Below, in pieces: positions 9,806 through 18,353 of a DNA stretch of 64,000 nt. Both the position numbers and the translations under genes were made by a program. Each line of letters begins with the position of its first letter. Position 1 is the first letter of the stretch. This DNA comes from Methylobacterium oxalidis. GTDB lineage: Bacteria; Pseudomonadota; Alphaproteobacteria; Rhizobiales; Beijerinckiaceae. The DNA lies in assembly GCF_007992195.1 (NCBI RefSeq), contig NZ_BJZU01000052.1:22187-86186 (forward strand), read 5' to 3'. The notes beneath the pieces were generated by a model. It made no database searches. It was not told the DNA's origin and was given only the letters and a program-made list of their open reading frames with translations.

Positions 9806-10663
9806 ATGGACACGCTGCCGCGCTACGCGGTTCCGACTCCTCGCACCGGGACGGCAGCCCTCGGCGCACGTCGCGGGAGCGGATCGGACACCGCGCCCGA
9901 GACGCCGGGCGGCCTTCTCGCGCGCAAGCTCGGGAACTTCGTCGATCTGTCGGATCAGGAGCGCGAGGTTCTGGACGATCTCGTGCGCCAGCACCGCCAG
10001 TACGGCCCGCGGGAGCATCTCAGCCTGGAGAACGGCCACTCGCGCTCGGTCAGCCTGATCCTGGAGGGCAGCGCCTGCCGCTACAAGATCCTGCCCGACG
10101 GGCGGCGCCAGATCCTGACCCTGTTCATCCCGGGCGACCTGTGCGGGCGCTGCCTGCCGGATCTCGACCTCGGGGACGAGTCGATCGTCACCCTGACGGC
10201 GGCCACCGTGGCCGTCATCCCGCGCCAGGCCTTCGCCCCGATCATCGAGTCCTACCCGCGGGTCGCTCGGGCACTCGCCTGGAACGCCATGGTCGAGGAG
10301 GGCGTCCACCGGGAATGGATCGTCAACATCGGCCAGCGCACGGGCTACGAGCGCATCGCGCACCTGTTCTGCGAGCTGTTCCACCGGCTCGCCGCGGTCG
10401 GCCTGACGCAGGGCCTGCGCTGCGAGCTGCCCCTGACGCAGGGGGAGCTCGCCGACGCGCTCGGCCTCTCGGCGGTCCATATCAACCGGACGGTGCAGCA
10501 GCTGCGCAGCGACGGCCTCATCTGCCTGCGGGGGCGCGAGCTCACGATCCTCGATTTCGCCGCCCTGCAGAGCGCGGCGATGTTCGACGGGCAGTACCTC
10601 CACCTGTCGCAGGCGGCCCGCCGGATCGAGGCCGGCACGATGCGGACCTACCCCGACCTGTGA
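9806..10663 (+). CDS. Crp/Fnr family transcriptional regulator
   Basis: A 285-residue regulator. The N-terminal cyclic-nucleotide-binding-like barrel (about residues 45-160) contains CRYKILPDGRRQ and LFIPGDLC. The C-terminal winged helix (about 195-265) contains LTQGELADALGLSAVHINRT. It lacks the N-terminal Cys cluster of oxygen-sensing FNR, so it is not an Fe-S sensor of that kind; the ligand is unknown. ATG 9806 is preceded by GAGGGAG, which favours it over longer in-frame starts. It is paralogous to the regulators at 38611 and 50958: all share the RYK(I/L) and GGR/DGR motifs and the same helix-turn-helix. Confidence 0.88.
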   Translation: MDTLPRYAVPTPRTGTAALGARRGSGSDTAPETPGGLLARKLGNFVDLSDQEREVLDDLVRQHRQYGPREHLSLENGHSRSVSLILEGSACRYKILPDGRRQILTLFIPGDLCGRCLPDLDLGDESIVTLTAATVAVIPRQAFAPIIESYPRVARALAWNAMVEEGVHREWIVNIGQRTGYERIAHLFCELFHRLAAVGLTQGLRCELPLTQGELADALGLSAVHINRTVQQLRSDGLICLRGRELTILDFAALQSAAMFDGQYLHLSQAARRIEAGTMRTYPDL

Positions 10664-10891
10664 GGCCGGGCGGCGCGTAGCCGGCACGCTGTCCCGGGTG
10701 AGCGGACGCGGCGGATCGGGCCGGCGCCGGTACGAAGGCGTCTCGACGGCATCCGGCTCAACTTTTGTGAATGTATCGGGAGGGCGGCGCCCGGCTTAGT
10801 GGGGCGCCCGGCGGGACTGTCCCGGCCCGGGGTTTCGCACGCGGCCCTCGCTCGCCGGGGCGCCGCGGCTGCGGGGAGGGCGGCTCACGCG

Positions 10892-11653
10892 ATGGACGCG
10901 GTCTTGCCCCAGGTTCCCTCAGACGCTCCGCGAGAGATCTCCGCGCCCGCGATCCGGAACCGGCTGCTCCGGACCCTGCCGGCGGAGGACCTCGCCCTGC
11001 TGCGGGGCCGGGCCGAGACGGTGGCGGTGGAACCCGGCATGCGCCTCGCGCCCGCGAACGCGCCGATGACCGACGCCTACTTCCTCGAGAGCGGGCTCGC
11101 CTCCGTCAGCCTCGCCACCGCCGACGGCAGCCGGCTCGAGGTCGGCATCTCCGGGCGCGAGGGGCTGGTGAGCCCCGCGCTCGTGCTCGGCGTCGAGCGC
11201 ACGCCCTTCGAGACCGAGGTCCGTGTCGGCGGACAGGCCCTGCGCCTCGGCGCCGAGACCCTGCGCGAGGCGATGGCGCGCAGCGAGGCCCTGCGCCGCC
11301 TGCTGATGCGCTACGTGCAGGTCGTCACCCTCTGGACGAGCCAGACCGCCCTCTCGAACCGGCGTCACAAGACGGAGGAGCGCCTCGCGCGCTGGCTGCT
11401 GCTCGTCCACGACCGCCTCGACGGGGACGATCTCGCCCTCACCCACGAGACCCTCTCGACCATGCTCGGCGTGCACCGGCCGGGCGTGACGGTGGCCGTG
11501 CATGAACTGGAGAGCGGCGGCATGATCGCGACGAAGCGGGGCCTCATCACCATCCTGGACCGGGACAAGCTGGTGCGGCTCGCGGGCACCAGCTACGGCT
11601 TCGCCGAGGCCGAGTACGAGCGCCTGATCGGGCCCCTGCGCGCGCCTGCCTGA
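10892..11653 (+). CDS. Crp/Fnr family transcriptional regulator, divergent member
   Basis: A 253-residue regulator with an N-terminal sensor barrel (about residues 20-130: YFLESGLASVSLATADGSR) and a C-terminal helix-turn-helix (about 175-225: LTHETLSTMLGVHRPGVTVA). It belongs to a different subgroup from the neighbour at 9806, resembling Crp-type regulators whose helix segment reads ERLARWLLLVHDR. ATG 10892 follows GGGGAGGG. The two adjacent regulator genes point the same way with a 228-bp gap, so they are likely to be separately controlled. No FNR cysteines are present. Confidence 0.87.
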   Translation: MDAVLPQVPSDAPREISAPAIRNRLLRTLPAEDLALLRGRAETVAVEPGMRLAPANAPMTDAYFLESGLASVSLATADGSRLEVGISGREGLVSPALVLGVERTPFETEVRVGGQALRLGAETLREAMARSEALRRLLMRYVQVVTLWTSQTALSNRRHKTEERLARWLLLVHDRLDGDDLALTHETLSTMLGVHRPGVTVAVHELESGGMIATKRGLITILDRDKLVRLAGTSYGFAEAEYERLIGPLRAPA

Positions 11654-11782
11654 CGCGCTCCCGGACGCCGTCGCGGCACTGAGCGTCAAGATGTTCTTTA
11701 AGGTTCGGAAGTAGAAGTGGCGCAACCAAAGGTAAACGCGGCCGGCGAAGGTTGATCCCAGGGCGGGCCGCAGGGGAGCGCC

Positions 11783-13978
11783 ATGTTTCCAGCTGCGCCC
11801 GGCGAGGCGGACCGCGTCCAGGCCCTGCACGCCCTCCGGATCCTCGACACCGCGCCCGAGGCGCATTTCGACGCGATCTGCCGGACGGCAGGCGCGCTGT
11901 TCCGGGCGCCGATCGCCCTCGTCTCCCTCGTCAGCGAGGACCGGCAATGGTTCAAGGCGCGCTGCGGCCTTGACCTCGACGGCACCTCGCGCGACGTCGC
12001 CTTCTGCGCCTACGCGATCCTCTCGGAGGAGGTCTTCGTGGTCGAGGACGCGGCCGCGGATCCGCGCTTTCGCCATAACCCGCTCGTGACCGAGCACGGG
12101 GTGCGCTTCTACGCGGGCGCGCCGCTGATCCTCGGCCCGAACCTGCATGTCGGCTCGCTCTGCGTGATGGACACCGTCCCGCGCGGCTTCCGGCCCGACG
12201 AGATCCGGCAATTGCGCGACCTCGCCGCGGTGGTGGTCGCGCAGCTGCGCCTGCACCGGACGGAGCAGGATCTGCGCGAGCGCGAGGAGCGTCTGCGCCT
12301 CGCCCTCCGGGCCGGTCGCATGGTCGCCTGGGAGCGCGACCTGCGCACGGGCCATGCCACCCGCTCGGAGAACGCGCAGGATCTCCTCGGCATCGGCTCG
12401 GGGCCGATCTCCCTGATGCTCGACCGTGTGCACCCGGACGACCGCGCCCACGTGGACCGCTTCAGCGCCTACGGCGGCACCCTCGACGCCGTGGAGTTCC
12501 GCTACCGCACGCAGGCCGGGCGCCAGCTCTGGCTGTGCATGCGGGCCGAGCAGACCGAGCCGGACCGCATCGTCGGCATCACCTTCGACATCACCGACCG
12601 CAAGGTCGCGGAGGCGCGCCTGTGGCGGGCGGCCAACCACGACCCGCTCACCGGCCTGCCGAACCGCGCCCTGTTCCAGGAGCGTTTCCGCGAAGCTCTC
12701 GGCCGAGCCGAGCGCACGGGCGCTTGCGTCGGCCTCCTCCTCATCGACATCGACGATTTCAAGGACGTCAACGATACCCTCGGCCACGACGCCGGCGACG
12801 CGCTCCTCATCGAGATGGCCGCCCGCCTGTCGGAGATGGCGCGGGCGGGCGACACGGTGGCGCGCCTCGGCGGCGACGAGTTCGCGGTGATCCTGGCGGG
12901 CTCGCCGCGGCTCGAGGCGGCCTCGGTGTTCGCCGCCAACCTGCTCGACCGCCTGCGCCAGCCCTTCGCCTACCGGGGCCGTCCGCTCCCCACCAAGGCG
13001 AGCATGGGGCTGGCGAGCTTCCCCGAGCATCACCGGCTGCCCGACGAACTGATGAAGGACGCCGACATCGCCCTCTACAGGGCCAAGTCCTCTGGGCGGA
13101 ACCGGGTCACCGTCTACGCGCCCGAGATGCGGGCGCTCACAGAGAGGCGGGTCACCGTCTCGGCGCAGATGCGGGATGCGCTGCTCGGCGGGCAGATCGT
13201 GCCGTTCTACCAGCCCAAGGTCTGCCTCGCGACGGGGCGGATCGTCGGTTTCGAGGCGCTCGCGCGCTGGCTGCACCCGGTCGAGGGCGTGCTCGCACCG
13301 GGCTATTTCGGCTCGGCCTTCGAGGATCCGGAGCTCGCCCACGCCATCGGCAGCCGCATCGTGGCGCAGGTCGCCGCCGACATGCGCGGCTGGCGCGCCC
13401 GCGGGCTCGATTTCGGCCAGGTCGCCGTGAACGTGTCGTCGGCGGAGTTCCACCGGCCGGACCTCGCCGAATCGGTGCTCGCGACCCTGCAGGCCGAGGG
13501 GGTGCCGCCGAGCTGCCTGGAGATCGAGGTGACCGAGACGGTTTTCCTCGGCCGCGGCTCCGACTTCGTCTCCGCCATCCTCCGGCGTTTCCACGAGAGC
13601 GGCGTCACCCTGGCGCTCGACGATTTCGGCACGGGCTACGCCTCGCTCACCCATCTCAAGCAGTTCCCGGTCGACCACATCAAGATCGACCAGAGCTTCG
13701 TGCGGGGCCTCGACCAGGACGGGGACGACGCCGCCATCGTGGCGGCCGTGATCGGGCTCGGCCGCGCCCTCAACACGCGGGTGACGGCCGAGGGCGTCGA
13801 GAGCCCGGATCAGGTCCGCCGCCTGCGCGCCATGGGCTGCGGCTTCGCGCAGGGCTACCTCTACGCCAAGCCGACGGCCGGCTCGCGCGTGCCCTGGCTC
13901 ATCGCGAACTGGCCGGCCCTCGACGAGAGGGCCGCGGCCGGAACACAGGCCGCACCGCACCGCGCCGCCGCGGGCTGA
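11783..13978 (+). CDS. GAF-PAS-GGDEF-EAL cyclic-di-GMP turnover protein
   Basis: A 731-residue soluble signalling enzyme. The order is a GAF domain (about 15-165), a PAS-like domain (about 170-280), GGDEF (about 285-450) and EAL (about 460-710). The cyclase motif is intact (RLGGDEF) and is preceded five residues earlier by RAGD, a classical inhibitory I-site. The phosphodiesterase motifs are also intact: FEALARW, NVSSAEF, EIEVTE, DDFGTGYASL, KIDQSFV and TAEGVES. It could therefore make and degrade c-di-GMP in response to a ligand of the GAF or PAS domain. No membrane segment is seen. ATG 11783 follows GGGGAGCGCC. Confidence 0.93.
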   Translation: MFPAAPGEADRVQALHALRILDTAPEAHFDAICRTAGALFRAPIALVSLVSEDRQWFKARCGLDLDGTSRDVAFCAYAILSEEVFVVEDAAADPRFRHNPLVTEHGVRFYAGAPLILGPNLHVGSLCVMDTVPRGFRPDEIRQLRDLAAVVVAQLRLHRTEQDLREREERLRLALRAGRMVAWERDLRTGHATRSENAQDLLGIGSGPISLMLDRVHPDDRAHVDRFSAYGGTLDAVEFRYRTQAGRQLWLCMRAEQTEPDRIVGITFDITDRKVAEARLWRAANHDPLTGLPNRALFQERFREALGRAERTGACVGLLLIDIDDFKDVNDTLGHDAGDALLIEMAARLSEMARAGDTVARLGGDEFAVILAGSPRLEAASVFAANLLDRLRQPFAYRGRPLPTKASMGLASFPEHHRLPDELMKDADIALYRAKSSGRNRVTVYAPEMRALTERRVTVSAQMRDALLGGQIVPFYQPKVCLATGRIVGFEALARWLHPVEGVLAPGYFGSAFEDPELAHAIGSRIVAQVAADMRGWRARGLDFGQVAVNVSSAEFHRPDLAESVLATLQAEGVPPSCLEIEVTETVFLGRGSDFVSAILRRFHESGVTLALDDFGTGYASLTHLKQFPVDHIKIDQSFVRGLDQDGDDAAIVAAVIGLGRALNTRVTAEGVESPDQVRRLRAMGCGFAQGYLYAKPTAGSRVPWLIANWPALDERAAAGTQAAPHRAAAG

Positions 13979-14059
13979 GCGGCCCGACGGACCCGAGGCC
14001 CGCGCAACGGCTCCTTCACTCCCCGCGTGCCAGGCTCACGCCGAGCGGGGAGGGGCGGC

Positions 14060-15358
14060 ATGCGGACCTACGACGTCGTGGTGGCGGGCGCGAGCATCGC
14101 TGGCTGCACCGCCGCGATCCTGCTGGCCCGGCGGGGCCTCAGCGTGGCGCTCCTGGAGCGCAGCCCGCAGGCCGGTGCCTACAAGCCGCTCTGCACCCAC
14201 TACATCCAGTCCTGCGCGCTGCCCGTCATCGAGCGCCTCGGCCTCGCGGCGCCGCTGGAGGAGGCGGGCGCGGTGCGCAACGCCATCGACGTGCACACCC
14301 GCTGGGGCTGGGTCCGCGAGCCCGACGCCGACGCCGCCCACCCCGCCCACGGCTACAACGTCCGGCGCGAGACCCTCGACCCGCTCCTGCGGGGCATCGC
14401 GGCGGCGACGCCCGGCATCGACCTCCATCTCGGCCATGCGGTGACGGGCCTGATCCGCGAGGGAGGGCGCGTGCGGGGCGTCACCGCACTCGGCCCGGCC
14501 GGCGTCCCGCTGAGGCTCGGTGCGCGGCTCGTGGTCGGCGCGGACGGGCGCGCCTCCCGCGTCGCGGCGCTCGCCGGAATCGAGGGCCGCACGTCGCCGA
14601 ACGGGCGCTTCTTCTACCTCGCTCAGTACCGCGGCCTGCCGCGGGAGGGCGAGCGCTCGCGCATGTGGTTCCTCGAACCCGACATCGCCTACACGTTTCC
14701 CAACGACGACGGGATCACCGTGGTCGCCGTCTCCCCGGCCAAGGCGGGTCTCGCGGCGTTCAAGGCCGACCGCGAGGGCTCCTTCGCGCGCTTCGTGCGG
14801 GCGCTGCCCGAGGGGCCGGCGCTCGATGGTGCGGAGCGTGTCGGGCCCATGATGGGCTTCGTCGACTGGCCGAACCAGGCGCGGCCGCCTACGCGGGCGG
14901 GTCTCGCCCTCGTCGGCGACGCGGCGCTCTCCGTCGATCCCGTCTGGGGCACGGGCTGCGCCTTCGCCTTCCGCTCGGCCGAGTGGCTCGACGCGGCCGC
15001 GGGCCCCGCCCTCGCCGCGGCGGCAGGCGATGCGCGCGGGGAGGGCGCGCGGGACTCCGCCCTCTCGGCCGCCCTCTCGGTCTACGCGCGCCGCCATCGG
15101 GCGGAGCTGTCCGGGCACGCGTTCCACATCCGCGACTTCGCCGCCCGCCGCTCCTGGCGCTGGCCCGAGCGGATCCTGCTCTCGGCCGCGGCCCGCGACG
15201 AGGATTGCGCCCGGGACCTCTTCGCCTACGCGGCGCGCAACATCGGGCTCGCGCGGTTCCTCTCGCCCGCCGCCCTGCTGAGGGCGGGGCGGGTGAACCT
15301 CGCCCACCGCCTGCGCCGCGCCCCGCGGCCGGAGGCGGAGGCGCCGGCCCTCGGCTGA
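14060..15358 (+). CDS. FAD-dependent oxidoreductase / monooxygenase-like protein
   Basis: A 432-residue flavoprotein of the PHBH/geranylgeranyl-reductase superfamily. The N-terminal dinucleotide fold VVVAGASIAGCTAAILLARR (residues 6-25) binds the ADP part of FAD, using the GASIAG variant of GxGxxG. A DG motif (VVGADGRASRVA) and the late GD motif (LVGDAALSVDPVWGTGCAFA) complete FAD binding. The substrate cannot be told; neighbours give no pathway. ATG 14060 follows GGGGAGGGGC. Its stop is directly adjacent to the stop of the convergent DUF6894 gene. Confidence 0.85.
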   Translation: MRTYDVVVAGASIAGCTAAILLARRGLSVALLERSPQAGAYKPLCTHYIQSCALPVIERLGLAAPLEEAGAVRNAIDVHTRWGWVREPDADAAHPAHGYNVRRETLDPLLRGIAAATPGIDLHLGHAVTGLIREGGRVRGVTALGPAGVPLRLGARLVVGADGRASRVAALAGIEGRTSPNGRFFYLAQYRGLPREGERSRMWFLEPDIAYTFPNDDGITVVAVSPAKAGLAAFKADREGSFARFVRALPEGPALDGAERVGPMMGFVDWPNQARPPTRAGLALVGDAALSVDPVWGTGCAFAFRSAEWLDAAAGPALAAAAGDARGEGARDSALSAALSVYARRHRAELSGHAFHIRDFAARRSWRWPERILLSAAARDEDCARDLFAYAARNIGLARFLSPAALLRAGRVNLAHRLRRAPRPEAEAPALG

Positions 15359-15601
15359 TCAGGCCGCCCGCGCCGTCCCGCCCGGTGCGGGGAAGGGCTG
15401 CAGCAGCACGCGCCGCCCGGTGAGATCGTGCACCGTGACGCGCCACTCCGCCCAGTCGGCCCGGCGCCCGAGGTTCCGCATCACCCCGTCGGCGACCCGG
15501 CGTGCCCGGTCGCCGAGCGCGTCGGGACGGCGCACCACCACGCCCCGCGCGTCGAAGACGCACTCCGTGCCGTTCGTGCAGTGGAAGCGATAGCGTGCCA
15601 T
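15359..15601 (-). CDS. DUF6894-like small protein
   Basis: An 80-residue protein starting MARYRFHCTNGTECVFDARG, the RYxF/H..DG pattern at the start of DUF6894 proteins, followed by a helix and a strand (EWRVTVHDLTGRRVLLQPF). Function is unknown for the family. It abuts the flavoprotein gene stop to stop with no gap. It is one of four members in this window, the most divergent, as the Asp-Gly after the first strand is altered. Confidence 0.7.
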   Translation of the reverse strand: MARYRFHCTNGTECVFDARGVVVRRPDALGDRARRVADGVMRNLGRRADWAEWRVTVHDLTGRRVLLQPFPAPGGTARAA

Positions 15602-15952
15602 CCGCGTCGGTCTCCGCCTGTTCGAGCCTGTGATTGATGTCCTGTTTGTTCTAGTTATGTTCTCTACGAAGGCGAGGGTGGACAGCCGCGCGAAGTGACG
15701 CAGCGCCGCCCCGCCGCCGAAGGCCGATGCGACGTCTCCCGCATTCAATGCGGCGGATCGCAAGCCTCCGTTAAGGCTTCCGTGGCGATCTCGTCGCAGG
15801 GAACCGGGAAAGCGCTTCCGAGCGGCTTCCCTCTTGGGCGGCTCGGACCCGCGATCGGCCGACGCGGCCCGCGTGCCGATTTTTCGGCCGATTCTGGGAC
15901 TAGCCCGGTTTGTGCTTCGCCCCTGGCGGATCTCATCACTCTGCGACGGACC
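15602..15952. other. Divergent intergenic region
   Basis: 351 bp between the DUF6894-like gene and the nuclease gene. Bases 15628-15668 are AT-rich (GTTTGTTCTAGTTATG) and may hold the leftward promoter. No gene was recognised. Confidence 0.35.
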
Positions 15953-16501
15953 ATGACCCCGACCTTGAGTTTCACGCTGCGCACGACCCTCGTCTCCCTC
16001 CTGCTCTCCGGCGCCTCTCTCTCCCCGGCCCTCGCGGCCGAGGCCGGGGGCGGCTCCACGATCAGCGGTCCCGCGACCGTCATCGACGGGGACACGATCG
16101 AACTGCGCGGGATTCGCATCCGCCTCTACGGGATCGACGCTCCCGAGGCCGCGCAGACCTGCGAGGACAGCGCGGGCCGGAGCTATCGGTGCGGGCGGGC
16201 CGCCGCGCACGCGCTGGCCGGGCGGATCGGCTCGGGCACCGTGACCTGCGAGCCGCACAAGGATGCGAGCGGGCGCAGGGCGGCCGTCTGCCGGATCGGA
16301 CACGAGGATCTCGGCGCCTGGATGGCCTCGCACGGCCATGCGGTCGCCGACCGCCGGCAGTCGACGCACTACGCGGGCGCCGAGAGCAAGGCCTGGGCGA
16401 CGCGGCGCGGCATCTGGGCCGGCACTTTCGAGGAACCCGCCGAGTGGCGCCGGGCGAGCCGCTCGGCCGAGGCCGCGGCGGGCGCGCCGCGGGAGGAGTA
16501 G
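15953..16501 (+). CDS. Secreted thermonuclease-family (SNase-like) nuclease
   Basis: A 182-residue exported protein: signal peptide (VSLLLSGASLSPALA), then a staphylococcal-nuclease OB fold beginning ATVIDGDTIELRGIRIRLYG, with IDAPEAAQTC carrying the conserved Asp and Glu. Calcium-dependent SNases cleave DNA and RNA, but many bacterial homologues are untested. Several Cys (70, 80 and others) suggest periplasmic disulfides. ATG 15953 is chosen because the signal peptide begins there. Downstream, 69 bp separate it from the YnfA-like gene. Confidence 0.85.
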   Translation: MTPTLSFTLRTTLVSLLLSGASLSPALAAEAGGGSTISGPATVIDGDTIELRGIRIRLYGIDAPEAAQTCEDSAGRSYRCGRAAAHALAGRIGSGTVTCEPHKDASGRRAAVCRIGHEDLGAWMASHGHAVADRRQSTHYAGAESKAWATRRGIWAGTFEEPAEWRRASRSAEAAAGAPREE

Positions 16502-16570
16502 AGCCTCTCGACGGGGCGGGGGCGCCCCCGAAGGCTTCTCGCCGCCGGGCTCCCGTGCGAACAGCGCGAC

Positions 16571-16894
16571 ATGCCCTCGCTCCTCGCCTACGCCGCAGCC
16601 GCCCTTGCCGAGATCGCCGGCTGCTTCGCCTTCTGGGCCTGGCTCCGGCTCGGACACTCGGCCGCGTGGCTCGCGCCGGGGCTGCTGGCCCTGGCGCTGT
16701 TCGCCTATCTGCTGACCCGCGTCGAGGCGGAAGCCGCGGGCCGGACCTTCGCGGCCTACGGCGGCGTCTACGTCGCCGCCTCGATCCTGTGGCTCTGGCT
16801 CGCGGAGGGGCAGCGCCCCGACCGCTGGGATCTCACCGGCGGCGCGGTCTGCCTCGCCGGAACGGCCATCATCCTGCTCGGACCCCGGGCCTGA
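16571..16894 (+). CDS. YnfA/UPF0060 family small membrane protein
   Basis: A 107-residue protein with four membrane helices; motifs [32 protein letters not shown] and [20 protein letters not shown] match UPF0060 (YnfA), which is distantly related to small multidrug resistance transporters. Length is typical. A transport role is only suggested for the family. It lies closely downstream of the nuclease gene and may be cotranscribed with it. Confidence 0.9.
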   Translation: MPSLLAYAAAALAEIAGCFAFWAWLRLGHSAAWLAPGLLALALFAYLLTRVEAEAAGRTFAAYGGVYVAASILWLWLAEGQRPDRWDLTGGAVCLAGTAIILLGPRA

Positions 16895-16915
16895 GCGTCG
16901 GCAGGCGCGATTCCC

Positions 16916-17368
16916 TCACGCGACAGCCTCGAGCCGCTGCGCCCGTCCGCTGTCCGCGGGCGGTCCGGCCTGGGGCTGGGGCTGGGCGTGTACGAGGCGC
17001 AGCGGGGCGGCCCTCGGCTCGGTGCGGGCGGTCATCAGGGCCATGCCCGCGTCGGCGAGGCGTCCCCTCTCGCCGGGCCCGAGTTCGCCGAACAGGTCGT
17101 CGATCGCGCTGAGCCAATCCTCGCGCGACGGCTCACCTGTCTGACCGAGGAGGAACAGCATCACGTCGACGAGGCGCTCGCGCATCGATCGCGGCTCGCG
17201 ATCTGGAACCTCGGAGGTTCGGTGGACGCCGGGTAGGGAGCCTGGCGGCCGCAACTCCGCCTCGCGCGGTAAATCACCTTGGGGAGCCGGCGGGGCGGAG
17301 GCTGTCCCGCCATCCTGACGCACAAGCGCGAGACAAGCGGTGCCGACGGCGCGCAAAGTCGCAAACAT
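16916..17368 (-). CDS. Hypothetical protein
   Basis: A 150-residue frame with no recognised domain. The best-looking part is residues 62-110 (MRERLVDVMLFLLGQTGEPS, then EDWLSAIDDLFGELGPGERG), a compact helical segment. The ends are Pro/Gln-rich and probably unstructured. The start at 17368 has GGGTGGGGGC in front of it; a shorter form from 17185 would keep only the helical core but lacks a ribosome site. Coding is likely; the exact start is open. Confidence 0.5.
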   Translation of the reverse strand: MFATLRAVGTACLALVRQDGGTASAPPAPQGDLPREAELRPPGSLPGVHRTSEVPDREPRSMRERLVDVMLFLLGQTGEPSREDWLSAIDDLFGELGPGERGRLADAGMALMTARTEPRAAPLRLVHAQPQPQAGPPADSGRAQRLEAVA

Positions 17369-17703
17369 GCCCCCACCCTGCCCGTTGGCCCCCGATTCGG
17401 AGGCGTCGAAGGCCGCATTTCAATCAAAGGCTACGTATTTTTCCGGCAGTCGTCTGTCCGCGCTCGTACCCTCGACCCCACCCGCGAACGCAGTTTGAAG
17501 ACTCAGTGCGGTTTCGGGCGAAGGGCCGCACGCCGAAGGTTCGTCGCGGACCCACGGCGATCTCGCACGGTCTCCCGAGAGATGGGCGCGACTGAAATCC
17601 ATGCAGGATCTGCACGATATTTGCACCGATTGGCGACGCATTGCCCAGACGCGCCCCGAAGGACGCTTCTATATTGATCACGACTCGCGATCGGAGGTGC
17701 AGG
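17369..17703. other. Intergenic region
   Basis: 335 bp with no supportable gene; overlapping open frames on both strands have no recognisable content. It should contain the promoters of the flanking divergent genes. Confidence 0.3.
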
Positions 17704-17907
17704 ATGCGCACGCTTCAATGGCTCATCCTGGGCTTCGGGCTCGCGGCTGGCGCGGTCTGGGTGACGATGCCGCCGCGGCCGTCTCACTCGCAGGTCCGCA
17801 TGCAGGCGCGGGGGACCGTGCCGGCGATGCCGGCAACCCTGCCTCCGTCCGCTGCGGCTCCGGACGATCGGGACCGCTACGACGCCGACGATTTCGACGC
17901 CTTCTAG
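17704..17907 (+). CDS. Small anchored peptide with acidic DRYDAD tail (paralogue 1)
   Basis: A 67-residue protein: N-terminal hydrophobic segment MRTLQWLILGFGLAAGAVWV (uncleaved anchor or signal peptide), a Pro/Ala-rich linker, and the acidic C-terminus DDRDRYDADDFDAF. ATG 17704 follows GGAGGTGCAGG, an excellent ribosome site. A second gene at 33900 has the same layout and the tail DPDRYDADEGDVF. The pair defines a small family that I do not recognise; the conserved tail would face the periplasm and might bind metal or a partner protein. That role is a guess. Confidence 0.78.
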   Translation: MRTLQWLILGFGLAAGAVWVTMPPRPSHSQVRMQARGTVPAMPATLPPSAAAPDDRDRYDADDFDAF

Positions 17908-17931
17908 GGTCGGGCGGACGCTTCGCGCCGC

Positions 17932-17965
17932 AAAAAGAAACCCCGCGCGCCGTGCGGCCGCGGGG
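17932..17965 (-). terminator. Leftward terminator hairpin
   Basis: A GC-rich stem (CCCCGCG / CGCGGGG with an inner GCCG / CGGC) is followed on the minus strand by TTTCTTTTTG. The T-tract is only on the leftward side, so it would end a minus-strand transcript, although no protein gene reads into it. Confidence 0.55.
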
Positions 17966-18015
17966 CCAAGTCGGTCGGACAGTCGGCCGGCGTGAGGGGT
18001 TGCAGGCGCTCCTGA

Positions 18016-18039
18016 CCTATTGGCGTGAGAGCCAATAGG
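18016..18039. repeat. Perfect inverted repeat
   Basis: CCTATTGGC and GCCAATAGG pair perfectly across six bases. It would form a stable stem in RNA of either strand and is the clearest structure in the region upstream of the siderophore receptor. Confidence 0.7.
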
Positions 18040-18252
18040 CAGAGAGGTGGGTCAGTGCGGGCGTTTCCGAAACCGGCCGGCCTGGAAAGGTGAATTGCAC
18101 CTCTGAGATCGCTGCCGCTCGGCCCATCCGCCGATGCAGGAACCGGTCGTTGCCCGCGGAGCACACCCCGTCGGCATTCGGTTGCGCGCACCTTGTCAGT
18201 GCACAATCCGGGGATTAGGCGTGGGGGCAGCAAAACGCTGCAAAATCAGTAG

Positions 18253-18269
18253 TTTAGCATCATTCAAAA
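18253..18269. promoter_or_regulatory. Possible Irr/ICE iron-control box
   Basis: TTTAGCATCATTCAAAA matches the Irr-bound iron-control element (TTTAGAA-N3-TTCTAAA) at 12 of 14 positions. It lies 85-101 bp upstream of the TonB siderophore receptor gene, where Irr or a related regulator would act in Hyphomicrobiales. Confidence 0.45.
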
Positions 18270-18353
18270 GTACGGCGCCGCGGGCTCGGTACGCGCGGCG
18301 AACGCGGTCGCTTGCGCGTCCCCGAAGGTCGGCGCTTGTCTCGAGGCAGGGTC

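Larger units (their letters stand above)
17932..18250 (-). ncRNA. Candidate leftward small RNA
   Basis: The minus strand has a T-tailed terminator at 17932-17965 and a perfect 9-bp hairpin (CCTATTGGC, 6-base loop, GCCAATAGG) at 18016-18039, but no convincing protein. An iron-type regulatory box lies at 18253-18269, at the would-be 5' end. This is the layout expected of a regulated small RNA; the 5' end is unknown and expression is not shown. Confidence 0.25.

Noticed and set aside
9806..10663. Oxygen-sensing FNR
   Set aside because: The N-terminal Cys cluster that binds the 4Fe-4S centre is missing, so only the broad Crp/Fnr family can be claimed.
10919..13960. A 1013-codon open frame on the minus strand
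   Set aside because: It runs antisense through the second Crp-like regulator and the GGDEF-EAL gene, both of which have intact motifs.
12535..15423. A 962-codon plus-strand frame
   Set aside because: It is a shifted frame across the GGDEF-EAL and FAD genes and has only Arg/Ala-rich sequence.
17908..18353. A cobalamin riboswitch before the TonB receptor
   Set aside because: The conserved B12-box GCCACTG and the expected stems are absent; the receptor is of the siderophore type.
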